A DNA stretch of 64,000 nucleotides, from NCBI GenBank assembly GCA_015060405.1, contig SUYN01000009.1, positions 18,965-82,964 of the forward strand, read 5' to 3'. Positions 43,670-52,566 of this stretch are shown piece after piece. Both the position numbers and the translations under genes were made by a program. The stretch's first letter is position 1. Each line of letters opens with the position of its first letter. A model generated the notes under the pieces. That model saw only the letters and a program-made list of their open reading frames with translations, had not been told where the DNA came from and ran no database searches. The DNA is from Bacteroidales bacterium (GTDB lineage: Bacteria > Bacteroidota > Bacteroidia > Bacteroidales > UBA932).

Positions 43670-45667
43670 ATGAAAGTTTTAGTAAAAATGATCTGTTTTG
43701 CAGGAATGGCTGCGGCTGCCGCCGGTTGTGCGGGCAAGGCGCAGGAGGGTGAGTTCAAGTATCTTGTGGATGAATTTGCAGACCTCAAGGTGATGAGGTA
43801 CCAGGTTCCGGGATGGGACGGACTTACTCTTCAGCAGAAGGAATATGTATATCACCTCGGAGAAGCGGCCAAGTATGGACGCGACATCATCTGGGTGCAG
43901 AACAACAAGTACAACCTCAAGATCCGCAAAGTGATTGAAAACATCCTTGAAAACTACAAGGGAGACCGTGAGTGTGAGGACTTTGCGAAGTTCCAGACAT
44001 ATGCGAAGAGGGTCTTCTTCAGCAACGGCATCCATCATCACTATGCGGAGGACAAATTCTTCCCTGAGTGCACTAAGGAATATTTCGAGAGTCTGATGAA
44101 GGCGGTAGGAGAGGATGAAGCATGTGCGGAGCTTCTTCCGGTGATCTATGACCCGTCGATAATGCCTGCCAGAAAGCTAATGAGTGCGAAGGACATCGTG
44201 GCGGAGTCGGCCGTGAACTTCTACGAAGGCGTCACCCGCGCTGAAGTGGAGGCATACTATGCTGCCCTTGTGGACCCTAAGGACCAGACCCCTGTTTCAT
44301 ACGGTCTCAACAGCAAGGTGGTCAAGGACGCTGACGGTGTGGTCAGGGAGGAAGTCTATAAAGTGGGAGGACTCTATGGCCCGGCTCTCGAGAAGATAAT
44401 AGCTGAGCTTGAGAAGGCTGCCGCAGTGGCAGAGAACGAAACCCAGAAGTCATATATCGCCGACCTCGTGGAATACTACAGGACAGGTGACCTCGAGCTT
44501 TGGGACACCTATAATATAAAGTGGGTGAACGACACTCTCGGAGTGGTCGATTTCGTGAACGGATTCGTGGAGGACTACAATGACCCTCTCGGACGCAAGG
44601 CTACATGGGAAGGCCTTGTGAACTTCAAGGATATGGAGGCGTCACGCCGCACTGACCTTATCAGCTCAAACGCACAGTGGTTCGAGGACAATTCTCCTGT
44701 AGACGACAGGTTCAAGAAGAAAGAGGTGAAGGGTGTTTCTGCAAAAGTCATCAATGTGGCCATGCTTGCAGGAGACTGCTTCCCTGCAGCTCCGATAGGA
44801 ATCAACCTTCCGAATGCTAACTGGATCAGAAGAGACCACGGCTCGAAGTCAGTGACCATAGCCAACCTTACAGAGGCGGCTTCAAGGTCTGCCCAGGAAT
44901 CACCTAAGAGCATTCTCTCGGAATTCGCATGGTCAGAGGATGAGATCGCTGCAGAAAAGAAATACGGCGGCCTTACCAACAACCTCCACACAGACCTTCA
45001 TGAGTGCCTCGGTCACGGTTCCGGCCAGCTTCTTCCAGGAGTGGACCCTAATTCCCTCGGGGAATACAACTCGACTCTCGAGGAAGCGCGCGCAGACCTT
45101 TTCGGCCTGTACTACCTTGCTGATCCGAAGCTTGTCGAGCTGGGAATCCTCCCTGACGAGGAGGCATACAAGGCACAGTATTCAAGCTACATCAGAAACG
45201 GCATCTTCACCCAGTTCACACGCGTGGAGCTCGGCAAGAAGAACATGGAAGCCCATATGCAGAACCGCAAGCTCATCGCTGACTGGTGCTATGAGAAGGG
45301 CCTGGCAGACAATGTCATCGAGAAGAAGGTCCGTGACGGAAAGACCTATTTTGTCGTGAACGACCATGAGGCCTTGAGAGGACTCTTCGGCGAACTTCTC
45401 GCAGAGGTACAGCGCATCAAGTCGGAGGGCGACTATGAGGCAGGAAAGGCATTGGTGGAGAAATATGCGGTAAATATAGATCCGGCCCTTCACAAGGAAG
45501 TGCTTGACCGTTACGCCACCCTCAACCTCAAGCCATATGGCGGATATATCAACCCTGAAATCGTTCCGGTGGAGAAGGACGGAAAGGTCGTAGACTACAG
45601 GATCGTCTACTGCGACGATTTCATCGGCCAGATGCTCGAGTACGGAAAGAAATATGCAACCCTCTAA
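43670..45667 (+). CDS. Dipeptidyl peptidase III family (M49) lipoprotein
   Basis: A 665-residue lipoprotein (lipobox AAGC, Cys20) with the classical M49 zinc motif HECLGH (444-449) and second motif EEARAD (471-476) supplying Glu and Asp. GAYGPxx-like substrate-site strands (here VINVAMLAGDCFPAAPIGIN) also fit. M49 enzymes remove dipeptides from short peptides. In many Bacteroidetes annotations this family is mislabelled dihydrofolate reductase. It differs from the paralogue at 32460, which has the shorter HEXXH motif. xerD follows after 21 bp. Confidence 0.92.
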   Translation: MKVLVKMICFAGMAAAAAGCAGKAQEGEFKYLVDEFADLKVMRYQVPGWDGLTLQQKEYVYHLGEAAKYGRDIIWVQNNKYNLKIRKVIENILENYKGDRECEDFAKFQTYAKRVFFSNGIHHHYAEDKFFPECTKEYFESLMKAVGEDEACAELLPVIYDPSIMPARKLMSAKDIVAESAVNFYEGVTRAEVEAYYAALVDPKDQTPVSYGLNSKVVKDADGVVREEVYKVGGLYGPALEKIIAELEKAAAVAENETQKSYIADLVEYYRTGDLELWDTYNIKWVNDTLGVVDFVNGFVEDYNDPLGRKATWEGLVNFKDMEASRRTDLISSNAQWFEDNSPVDDRFKKKEVKGVSAKVINVAMLAGDCFPAAPIGINLPNANWIRRDHGSKSVTIANLTEAASRSAQESPKSILSEFAWSEDEIAAEKKYGGLTNNLHTDLHECLGHGSGQLLPGVDPNSLGEYNSTLEEARADLFGLYYLADPKLVELGILPDEEAYKAQYSSYIRNGIFTQFTRVELGKKNMEAHMQNRKLIADWCYEKGLADNVIEKKVRDGKTYFVVNDHEALRGLFGELLAEVQRIKSEGDYEAGKALVEKYAVNIDPALHKEVLDRYATLNLKPYGGYINPEIVPVEKDGKVVDYRIVYCDDFIGQMLEYGKKYATL

Positions 45668-45688
45668 CAGAAATCGCTGATATTCAAC

Positions 45689-46558
45689 GTGTCGAAGATT
45701 CTTAAAGACTACGGGAACTATCTGAAGATAGAGCGTGCGATGTCACAGAACACTGTGGCATCGTACTGCTCTGATGTTTCGGCCTTCCTTAAGGAGATCC
45801 CGTGCAGTGCCAAATTGGTGAAGCCTGAGGACATCGAAGCCTACATAGGTTCAAGGACTGAACTGTCAAAGCGCACCCAGGCCCGTGTGCTCAGCTCTCT
45901 GCGCTCGTTCTTCAGCTGGCTGGTCATCGAGGGCGCCGTCAAGGACAATCCTTGCGACAAGGTGGACTCACCGAAACTTGGAAGGTATCTTCCGGATGTC
46001 CTTTCCGTAGAGGAGGTGGAGGCCATAATCGAGTCGGTGGACCTGACATCATGGCAGGGCCTTCGTGACAGGGCGATACTTGAGATGCTGTATGGCTCCG
46101 GGCTGCGCGTGTCCGAGGCGACTGGTCTCCGAATATCCTCCCTGTATTTCGAGGACGGATTTGTACGTGTGATCGGAAAGGGCGACAAGGAGAGGCTGGT
46201 GCCGATGGGCGAAGTGGCTGCCAAGGCTGTCCTGGACTACCTTGAAAGACGTCCGGAGCCGGCCGCGGCTTGCGATGACATCCTGTTCCTGAACAAGTCG
46301 GGCTCGCGCCTGAGCCGTCAGTCGATGTTCAAGATGATAAAGAAGCAGGCCCTGGCGGCAGGGGTGCGTAAGGATATATCCCCGCATACCTTCCGCCACT
46401 CATTCGCGACCCATCTTGTGGAGAACGGTGCTGACCTGAGGGTGGTGCAGGATATGCTGGGCCACGAAAGCATCACCACAACGGAGATATATATGCATGT
46501 GGAAAGCAGCACGTGGCACAGGAACATCATGGAGCATCATCCGCGCAACAAAGGTTGA
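45689..46558 (+). CDS. xerD: Tyrosine recombinase XerD
   Basis: A 289-residue site-specific recombinase resolving chromosome dimers. The N-terminal SAM-like core-binding domain (1-85) is followed by the catalytic domain with Arg140 (GSGLRVSEATGL), Lys164 (VIGKGDKERLVP), His233 and Arg236 (SPHTFRHSFATHL), His259 (LGHESI) and nucleophile Tyr268 (TEIYMHV). It starts at GTG, 21 bp after the peptidase gene. Sequence and length fit the housekeeping XerC/D type rather than a mobile-element integrase. Confidence 0.95.
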   Translation: MSKILKDYGNYLKIERAMSQNTVASYCSDVSAFLKEIPCSAKLVKPEDIEAYIGSRTELSKRTQARVLSSLRSFFSWLVIEGAVKDNPCDKVDSPKLGRYLPDVLSVEEVEAIIESVDLTSWQGLRDRAILEMLYGSGLRVSEATGLRISSLYFEDGFVRVIGKGDKERLVPMGEVAAKAVLDYLERRPEPAAACDDILFLNKSGSRLSRQSMFKMIKKQALAAGVRKDISPHTFRHSFATHLVENGADLRVVQDMLGHESITTTEIYMHVESSTWHRNIMEHHPRNKG

Positions 46559-46585
46559 TGCGGCATGATTTTTTACATATCTTTG
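46555..46585 (+). promoter_or_regulatory. Promoter of the FKBP-pnuC-kinase-recR operon
   Basis: TTG (46555-46557), 20 bp, TATCTTTG (46578-46585). It begins in the last codons of xerD; leader of about 30 nt. Confidence 0.75.
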
Positions 46586-46620
46586 CACCCTTATTGAAAT
46601 TAATACATAAATATTGACAA

Positions 46621-47226
46621 ATGGATAAGAACAGTTACGCATTGGGCATGAGCATCGCCCATAATATGATGTCATCAGGCATCAAGACAATCGAGTTTGA
46701 CGATTTCGCAGCCGGCGTGAAGGCTGTGCTTACAGGTTCGGAGCCAGCGGTTTCGTTCCAGGAGGCAGGCCAGCTTCTCGACAAGTATTTCGCAGAGATC
46801 GAGGCTGAGCAGAAGGCGGAGGCGGAGGCCATGAGCGCAGCAATGCGCGAGGAAGGCGAGGCATTCCTCAAGGTCAACGCACAGAAGGAGGGAGTCGTGA
46901 CCCTTCCAAGCGGTCTTCAGTACAAGGTGCTTGAGCAGGGCGCGGGCAAGAAGCCTTCAGCAACAAGCCAGGTGAAGTGCCACTATGAGGGCTCTTTCCT
47001 CAACGGAATGATCTTCGACAGCTCTTACAAGCGCGGCGAGCCTGCAGTGTTCGGACTCAACCAGGTGATCAAGGGATGGACTGAGGGCGTACAGCTCATG
47101 GCGGAGGGCTCTAAGTATGAGTTCTATATCCCTTACGATCTGGCTTATGGTGAGCACGGCGCTCCGGGAGCGATTCCTCCATACGCGACTCTGAAGTTCG
47201 TCGTTGAGCTTATCGAAGTCCTCTAA
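46621..47226 (+). CDS. FKBP-type peptidyl-prolyl cis-trans isomerase
   Basis: A 201-residue protein. An N-terminal helical dimerisation domain of the FkpA/Mip type (1-85, with FAAGVKAVLTG and a Glu/Ala-rich helix) precedes the FKBP domain (about 95-201) with VKCHYEGSFLNGMIFDSSY, GWTEGVQLMAEGSKYEFYIP and YGEHGAPGAIPPYATLKFVV. No signal peptide is visible, unlike many Mip proteins, so it may be cytoplasmic. The stop overlaps the pnuC start by one base. Confidence 0.93.
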   Translation: MDKNSYALGMSIAHNMMSSGIKTIEFDDFAAGVKAVLTGSEPAVSFQEAGQLLDKYFAEIEAEQKAEAEAMSAAMREEGEAFLKVNAQKEGVVTLPSGLQYKVLEQGAGKKPSATSQVKCHYEGSFLNGMIFDSSYKRGEPAVFGLNQVIKGWTEGVQLMAEGSKYEFYIPYDLAYGEHGAPGAIPPYATLKFVVELIEVL

Positions 47227-47852
47227 TGGATTTCATGCAGATATTCACCCTCGTAACGGGGGTGATTTATATTATTCTGGAGATCCGCCAGAAGAACTTC
47301 ATGTGGGTGATAGGCGTACTTACAAGCGTCGCCGCCATGTGGGTGTTCTTCCGTCAGGGACTGTATGCGTCATTTGCCTTGAACACCTATTATCTTATAA
47401 CGGCGTTCATAGGTCTGTGGCAGTGGGGGAGGGACAAGGAACTTCTCTCTGCGGCAGTGTGCGAAGATGAGGCTTCTCATGAAGATGACCTGATCCACCT
47501 GAACAGGCTTCCGTGGAGGACCGTGGCTGTGAGCGCCGTGGTTGTGGTTGCCGGAACGGTGGGCCTCGTGCAGCTGATGATCTGTCTGAACTCGTTGGGC
47601 GTCCTTCAGGAGAATCCTATGTCCTACCTTGATTCGGCGGCGACCGTCCTCAGCGCTGTGGCGACATGGTGGCTGGTGCGCTCATACATCCAGCAATGGT
47701 GGCTGTGGATAGCTGCGGACCTTATGAGTACGATCCTGTGTGCAACGCAGGGAATGTGGTGGATGACAGCGCTATATGCTGCATACACCTTGTCTGCCGC
47801 TTACGGATGGTGGCATTGGAGACGGAACGGTAAATATATAGATGCAGCCTGA
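47226..47852 (+). CDS. pnuC: PnuC-type vitamin (nicotinamide riboside) transporter
   Basis: A 208-residue inner-membrane protein with about seven helices. Family signatures are TGVIYIILEIRQKNFMWVIG, NTYYLITAFIGLWQWGR and QQWWLWIAADL. PnuC relatives import nicotinamide riboside, and close homologues (PnuT, PnuX) take thiamine or riboflavin; no TPP or other riboswitch is visible here to settle the substrate. Translationally coupled to the FKBP gene and 3 bp before the kinase gene. Confidence 0.9.
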   Translation: MDFMQIFTLVTGVIYIILEIRQKNFMWVIGVLTSVAAMWVFFRQGLYASFALNTYYLITAFIGLWQWGRDKELLSAAVCEDEASHEDDLIHLNRLPWRTVAVSAVVVVAGTVGLVQLMICLNSLGVLQENPMSYLDSAATVLSAVATWWLVRSYIQQWWLWIAADLMSTILCATQGMWWMTALYAAYTLSAAYGWWHWRRNGKYIDAA

Positions 47853-47855
47853 TAT

Positions 47856-48725
47856 ATGATACTGATAGTAGAAAGCGGTGCTACAAAGACATCCTGGCGG
47901 TCCGTAGACAAGGACGGCCGGGTGCGTGCTGCCCTTACTGCCGGACTGAGTCCGACATGTCTGGATGATGATCATATAAGGACTGTGATGAGGCAGGCCC
48001 TTCCGGTCCTCAATCCGGATGGAAGGATGGTCTCACGGGTGTTCCTGTACAGCGCCGGGCTGGTTTCTCCCGAAGCTGCTGCCCCTTTCCTTGGCGCTAT
48101 GGAGATCTGGTGTCCCCTGGCTCAGGTCGAATTCCATTCGGATATTGTCGCAGCTGCCAGAGCCCTATGGGGCGACGGCAGCGGAGTGGTCGCCATCATG
48201 GGCACCGGCTCCAACAGCTGTCTGTATAAAGACGGCAAGGTGGTCAGGAACATACGCCCCGGAGGATATGTGCTGGGAGACGAGGGAAGCGGAGTCGCCT
48301 TGGGCAGGGCCTTCCTTGCAGACTACATCAAAGGGCTTGTACCGGATGATGTGGCGGCGGACTTCGACAGGGAATTTGCCCTCGACTATGCAGGCATCGT
48401 CCGCAAGGTCTACAAGGAGCAGGGGGCGTCAGCCTTCCTCGGGTCGGTGGCTCCGTTTGTAATGCAGCATATTGACCATGAATATATAAGGAATATGGTG
48501 ACGGAGTGCCTGGAGACCTTCCTGAAGCGTTCCCTCGCCAGATACGGTCAGGATGATCCGGCTGATGCGGCTGCACGTAAGGTCGGGGTTGTGGGCTCGT
48601 TCGGATGTGCCTGCAAGGATATCCTGCGCTCCTTGGGAAAGGACTTCGGTCTTGAATTCGTGAAGTTTGTGAAGTCACCTGTGGATGAACTGGTGACATA
48701 TCATTCAAAATCCTATGGCTTATAA
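47856..48725 (+). CDS. BadF/BadG-type ATPase, N-acetylglucosamine kinase-like
   Basis: A 289-residue ASKHA-fold kinase. The phosphate loop is VESGATKTSWRSVD near the N-terminus, with the second phosphate motif VVAIMGTGSNSCLYKDG and the domain-closing RPGGYVLGDEGSGVALGRAF. This is the GlcNAc-kinase-like branch. Many Bacteroidetes carry it next to recR, as here, with an 11-bp overlap. Being placed behind pnuC it might phosphorylate a nucleoside or sugar, but substrate is uncertain. Confidence 0.85.
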   Translation: MILIVESGATKTSWRSVDKDGRVRAALTAGLSPTCLDDDHIRTVMRQALPVLNPDGRMVSRVFLYSAGLVSPEAAAPFLGAMEIWCPLAQVEFHSDIVAAARALWGDGSGVVAIMGTGSNSCLYKDGKVVRNIRPGGYVLGDEGSGVALGRAFLADYIKGLVPDDVAADFDREFALDYAGIVRKVYKEQGASAFLGSVAPFVMQHIDHEYIRNMVTECLETFLKRSLARYGQDDPADAAARKVGVVGSFGCACKDILRSLGKDFGLEFVKFVKSPVDELVTYHSKSYGL

Positions 48726-49380
48726 AGAAAACTATCCTTCAAAACTGCTTGAGGAAGCTGTCGACGCGATAAGCTCGCTGCCTGGCGTGGGCCGCCGCAG
48801 CGCCTTGCGCCTCGCCCTGCACCTGCTGAAGCAGCCGCAGGAGAACGTGCACCATTTCGCGGCGGCCATCAACAACCTCAGGGACGATGTCAAGTACTGC
48901 AGGCATTGCATGATGATCTCCGATGACGATGTATGCTCGATATGTTCCGACAGGACCCGTGACCACCGTACAATCTGTGTGGTGGAGAGCGTGCGGGACG
49001 TGATGAGCATAGAGAATACAGGTCAGTATCATGGTGTGTATCATGTGCTTGGCGGCATCATATCCCCTATAGGCGGCATCGGCCCGTCAGATATCACAGT
49101 GCGTCAGCTCGTGGAGCGTGTAGCCGCCCTTGTCAGTCCGGAAGTTCTTTTTGAGGCTGATGCGCCGGGGGTGGACGCCGGTCCTGGCGAAGTGATACTC
49201 GCCCTCAGCGGAGATGTGGAAGGGGAGACAACCGCCTTTTACATATATCGTCAGATCTCGCAGTACGGGGTCAAGGTCTCTTCTCTGGCGAGAGGCCTCG
49301 GATTCGGCGATGACCTTGAATATGCTGACGAACTGACACTCGGCCGCTCGATCGTCAACAGGCAGATATTCAAGCCTTAG
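48715..49380 (+). CDS. recR: Recombination mediator RecR
   Basis: A 221-residue protein of the RecFOR pathway. The N-terminal helix-hairpin-helix (AISSLPGVGRRSALRLALHL) is followed by a C4 zinc finger (Cys62, Cys65, Cys74, Cys77) and the Toprim domain (TICVVESVRDVMSIENTGQY to about residue 175). The C-terminal Walker-B-like part is VSSLARGLGFGDDLEYADEL. It forms rings around DNA at gaps. Overlaps the kinase gene by 11 bp. Confidence 0.97.
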   Translation: MAYKENYPSKLLEEAVDAISSLPGVGRRSALRLALHLLKQPQENVHHFAAAINNLRDDVKYCRHCMMISDDDVCSICSDRTRDHRTICVVESVRDVMSIENTGQYHGVYHVLGGIISPIGGIGPSDITVRQLVERVAALVSPEVLFEADAPGVDAGPGEVILALSGDVEGETTAFYIYRQISQYGVKVSSLARGLGFGDDLEYADELTLGRSIVNRQIFKP

Positions 49381-49402
49381 GAAGCAAAACCGCCTCGGGA
49401 TA

Positions 49403-49432
49403 TTGTCAATTATCAAAAAATGATTAAATTTG
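49403..49432 (+). promoter_or_regulatory. Promoter of corA
   Basis: TTG (49403-49405), 19 bp, TAAATTTG (49425-49432). Leader of about 75 nt follows. Confidence 0.78.
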
Positions 49433-49474
49433 CAGGCTTGCCTTTTTGTGCAGGCCTGTTTCGTAAGGTATTCA

Positions 49475-49513
49475 CTCGTTCCGACGACTGGGCCGGAACT
49501 TAAAACGGACGAG
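49475..49513 (+). promoter_or_regulatory. Alternative hairpins in the corA leader
   Basis: GTTCCG (49478-49483) can pair with CGGAAC (49494-49499). Alternatively CTCGTTCCG (49475-49483) pairs with CGGACGAG (49506-49513) with one bulged T. The two folds exclude each other, and the second ends 2 nt before the start codon and covers the ribosome-binding region. It resembles a translational switch; it does not match the M-box that I know. Confidence 0.45.
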
Positions 49514-49515
49514 TC

Positions 49516-50469
49516 ATGATCTCAATCTTCTACAAGAAAGACGGACAGATAGAGCTTTTCCAGTCGGAGGCGGATTTCGCCAAAGTAATATACGAGGATG
49601 TAGTATGGATCGACCTTTTCACGCCGACCGGAGAGGAAAAAAGGGCGACGGAGACATTTCTGGGTACCACCATCCAGAACAGGGCACAGGCCGAAGAAAT
49701 CGAGATCTCATCACGGTTCTCGGAGACCGAGAAAGCTATCTTCGCCAACACCAGCTACCTCATCCCAGGTCCGGAGGAGTACAACGAAGAGACTGTTTCA
49801 TTCATCCTTTCCGGCAACATCCTCACTACATTGCGCGAGTGCCCGCTGAAGAGTTTCACTGACCTCCAGCGTCGTCTCATGGCATTCCCGAAGATGTATG
49901 AGTCTGGCCATCTTGTCTTTCTGAGCATCTTGGAGCAACGTATCGACCTCGATGCCGACATGGTCGAGCTCGTGTCGAAAGAGATCACCCAGTACAACAA
50001 GAAGGTGAGTCTGGGAGAAGACATCAGCGAGGAATTCCTCATTGATATCAACCAGCTGCAGGACAACACCATGCTCATCCGTGAGAACATCGTCGACAAG
50101 CAGAGGGTAATCTCCAGCATCCTCAAGAGTGCAAGATATCCTAAAGAATACCAGCCTAAGCTGAATGTGCTTCTCAAGGACATATCTTCACTCATCAACC
50201 ATACGAACTTCAGCTTCGAACGTCTCGAATATCTCCAGAACACCGTTCTCGGTATCATCAACCTGGACCAGAACAAGATCATGAAGGTGTTCACCCTCAT
50301 ATCCCTGATGCTCATGCCTCCGACACTTATCGCAAGCTTCTTCGGCATGAATATAAGCTTCGGGTGGTTTGTAAGCCATTCTTCATGGGTATGGGCGCTG
50401 ATTCTCGTCCTTATGGTCGTGTCCATCGTCACAATCTTCTGGATCTTCAAGAGAAGAAGAATGTTCTGA
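49516..50469 (+). CDS. corA: CorA-family magnesium/divalent cation transporter
   Basis: A 317-residue pentameric channel protein. A cytoplasmic alpha/beta funnel domain (1-230) with long helices precedes two C-terminal membrane helices. The selectivity signature GMN is in IASFFGMNISFGWF. The basic end FKRRRMF lies in the cytoplasm. A standard length for short CorA forms. It stands alone behind its own promoter and a structured leader. Confidence 0.95.
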   Translation: MISIFYKKDGQIELFQSEADFAKVIYEDVVWIDLFTPTGEEKRATETFLGTTIQNRAQAEEIEISSRFSETEKAIFANTSYLIPGPEEYNEETVSFILSGNILTTLRECPLKSFTDLQRRLMAFPKMYESGHLVFLSILEQRIDLDADMVELVSKEITQYNKKVSLGEDISEEFLIDINQLQDNTMLIRENIVDKQRVISSILKSARYPKEYQPKLNVLLKDISSLINHTNFSFERLEYLQNTVLGIINLDQNKIMKVFTLISLMLMPPTLIASFFGMNISFGWFVSHSSWVWALILVLMVVSIVTIFWIFKRRRMF

Positions 50470-50495
50470 CATATAATTATTTGTACCCGATAATC

Positions 50496-50526
50496 TTGCT
50501 TTTCCGATGTCGGATTCGTATATTTG
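50496..50526 (+). promoter_or_regulatory. Promoter of the SPFH operon
   Basis: TTG (50496-50498), 20 bp, TATATTTG (50519-50526), 40 bp before the first gene. No other convincing promoter appears until 59578, which supports one seven-gene transcript. Confidence 0.75.
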
Positions 50527-50566
50527 AAGTCCTGAAGGATTTTGAATTTACAAAACTTATATCGAT

Positions 50567-51853
50567 ATGGGAAGAGCTATCATTGATTTTATCCGTTGGG
50601 CAGGTGGCAAGGACTATCTCGCGTACAGACATCCCGCAGCAAATATCAGCAAATATGCAAAACTGCAGGTGAATGATGCCCAGGAGGCTGTCATTATCGT
50701 AAATGGCACCAGATCTCAGAAGTTCGGACCGGGCCAGTACAACATGGACTCGCCGAACTTTCCTATTTTGCGCGCATTCTATGGCATTCCGTTCGGCGGA
50801 GAAAACCCTTGGACAGTCCAGGCATGGTTTGTAAGCAAGCTGACACCGAAGGATGTGGAGTGGAGTATCGGTGGTTTCCCGATCTATGACCCTAACTTCC
50901 AGGCACAGATTCCTGTGAAGGCCTATGGACGTTACGGTATCGTTGTGAAGGATGCCGAGAAATTCATCATCAAGCTGGCTCTCGGCTATGCGTCTTCACC
51001 GGAAAGCGAGGTGGCGGTGACCGTCGACCAGTTCACGGACCAGCTTGCCGGAGAACTCAATGCAAAGGCAAAGAGCCTCATCAGCAGGATCTTCTCAGCC
51101 AACGGCTACGGCATAAATCAGATTGCGACACATCTGGAGGACATCTCCGGCATCCTCGAGCCTGAACTGTCTTCGTTCTTCGAGGATTTCGGTTGCGAAC
51201 TCTCCAAGTTCTATGTCACAAGCATCGACATCGACACATCGACAGAGGCTGGAAGGATAGCACAGGATGCAATCAATCAGCAGACTCATCAGAAGATCTC
51301 CGGTCACACATGGCAGCAGGGCAAGATGTTCGAGACTGCGCAGCAGGCCGTCAATAACATGAACGGAACGGGCGGCGGCATCATGGGCGCCGTCATGATG
51401 GCCGGCATGTTCGGAGCCATGGGCGGAGGTGGCATGTCCCAGCAGATGATGAACCCTCAGTACGGTCAGCCGGCTCCGGCTCCCTATGGAAGCGGACATC
51501 ATGGTGGCCAGCCTCAGGAGCCGCAGCAGCAGGTGAGGGAGGTATATTGCTCGAAATGCAGCCGGAAATTCAGGTCAGACAACAGGTTCTGTCCTTTCTG
51601 CGGCGATCCTTACAATCCATGTCCGAAATGCGGTGCAGACAATGACTCTGATGCGACAAGATGTGTGACCTGCGGTACTGCACTGAATTCCGTCAATATC
51701 AATCTCTGCCCTGGATGTCATTCGCAGGTGGCTCCGGGCGCGGCCTTCTGTCCGACCTGCGGCAGGCCGCTTGCCGAAAATAAGTGTCCGCGCTGCGGCA
51801 ATCCTTCTAACGGCAGCATGTTCTGTCCGGCATGTGGAATGAAATTAAAATAG
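50567..51853 (+). CDS. SPFH-domain protein with four C-terminal zinc ribbons (YdjI-like)
   Basis: A 428-residue protein resembling YdjI-type SPFH proteins, often annotated virion core protein-like. Residues 1-250 form the SPFH/band 7 part (AVIIVNGTRSQKFGPGQYN, GFPIYDPNFQAQIPVKAYGR). A Gly/Met/Gln-rich linker (about 260-320) follows, then four CxxC...CxxC ribbons (about 326-428: YCSKC/FCPFC, PCPKC/RCVTC, LCPGC/FCPTC, KCPRC/FCPAC). It starts the operon. In Bacillus the relative YdjI works with PspA and membrane partners; an equivalent membrane-scaffold role is inferred. Confidence 0.85.
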   Translation: MGRAIIDFIRWAGGKDYLAYRHPAANISKYAKLQVNDAQEAVIIVNGTRSQKFGPGQYNMDSPNFPILRAFYGIPFGGENPWTVQAWFVSKLTPKDVEWSIGGFPIYDPNFQAQIPVKAYGRYGIVVKDAEKFIIKLALGYASSPESEVAVTVDQFTDQLAGELNAKAKSLISRIFSANGYGINQIATHLEDISGILEPELSSFFEDFGCELSKFYVTSIDIDTSTEAGRIAQDAINQQTHQKISGHTWQQGKMFETAQQAVNNMNGTGGGIMGAVMMAGMFGAMGGGGMSQQMMNPQYGQPAPAPYGSGHHGGQPQEPQQQVREVYCSKCSRKFRSDNRFCPFCGDPYNPCPKCGADNDSDATRCVTCGTALNSVNINLCPGCHSQVAPGAAFCPTCGRPLAENKCPRCGNPSNGSMFCPACGMKLK

Positions 51854-51860
51854 CAATAAT

Positions 51861-52556
51861 ATGAAAGATATGTCAAAAGCATTAGTCGCGGCTTTCCTGG
51901 TGGGAGGCCTTGCGCTGATCGTTGCTGCATTCTTCCTGTTCCTTAAGGAATGTCAGCCTGAGAATCTCTTTTATCTGAATCTGACTGCAAGCTGTGCCGT
52001 GTATATGATCGCATTCTTTACGATGTTTGACGTTGTGGGGTCTGTTGACAAGGTCGGCTCGACAGCCTCGGGTTTCGGATTGAGGTGGATAAGCGATGGT
52101 CTGTATGCCCTTATGGCTGTTGCGCTCATCGTGTTGTCCATCGTATTTGAACTGCCGTTCAAGGTGTGCCTCATCGTACACATGGCCCTGCTGCTGTGCT
52201 ATCTTTTCATGGTCTTCATCAGCTCGAAGACAGGCTCGTTGACATCTTCGTATGAAAACAAGGAAAAGGAGAGGAAGTCAGGCCTGGAACAGATCAAGGC
52301 AAGCCTTGCTGCCGTGGAGCTGAAGTGCCGCATGTCATCGGATGGTGCCTGCCTCCCGATGTTGGACAAGATCCGCGAGGAACTGCGTTTCATCTCGCCT
52401 GGCAATGAGGCTGCGGCTCGTATGATAGAGGACCAGATTCTGGATGTGCTGCTGCTCGTCGACACCATGCTCGGATCGGCAGGCAATGAAGAAAAGGTGA
52501 AGCAAGGTCTCGAAAAATGCCTTGCCCTTATTGACATGAGAAAGAAACAATATTAA
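51861..52556 (+). CDS. Four-helix membrane protein of unknown function
   Basis: A 231-residue protein. Hydrophobic helices lie at about 7-28, 40-60, 80-98 and 102-121, followed by a charged cytoplasmic-looking helical region (125-231) that includes KEKERKSGLEQIKASLAAVE. No signal peptide cleavage site or known domain was recognised. It begins 7 bp after the SPFH gene and 10 bp before the coiled-coil gene, so it is part of the operon and may anchor the soluble components to the inner membrane. Confidence 0.8.
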   Translation: MKDMSKALVAAFLVGGLALIVAAFFLFLKECQPENLFYLNLTASCAVYMIAFFTMFDVVGSVDKVGSTASGFGLRWISDGLYALMAVALIVLSIVFELPFKVCLIVHMALLLCYLFMVFISSKTGSLTSSYENKEKERKSGLEQIKASLAAVELKCRMSSDGACLPMLDKIREELRFISPGNEAAARMIEDQILDVLLLVDTMLGSAGNEEKVKQGLEKCLALIDMRKKQY

Positions 52557-52566
52557 ACGTACTGCT

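Noticed and set aside
42139..46558. Integron: xerD-like recombinase plus palindromic sites
   Set aside because: The recombinase is of housekeeping XerD type without the integron-specific insertion, the repeats lack cassette genes, and a peptidase gene separates them.
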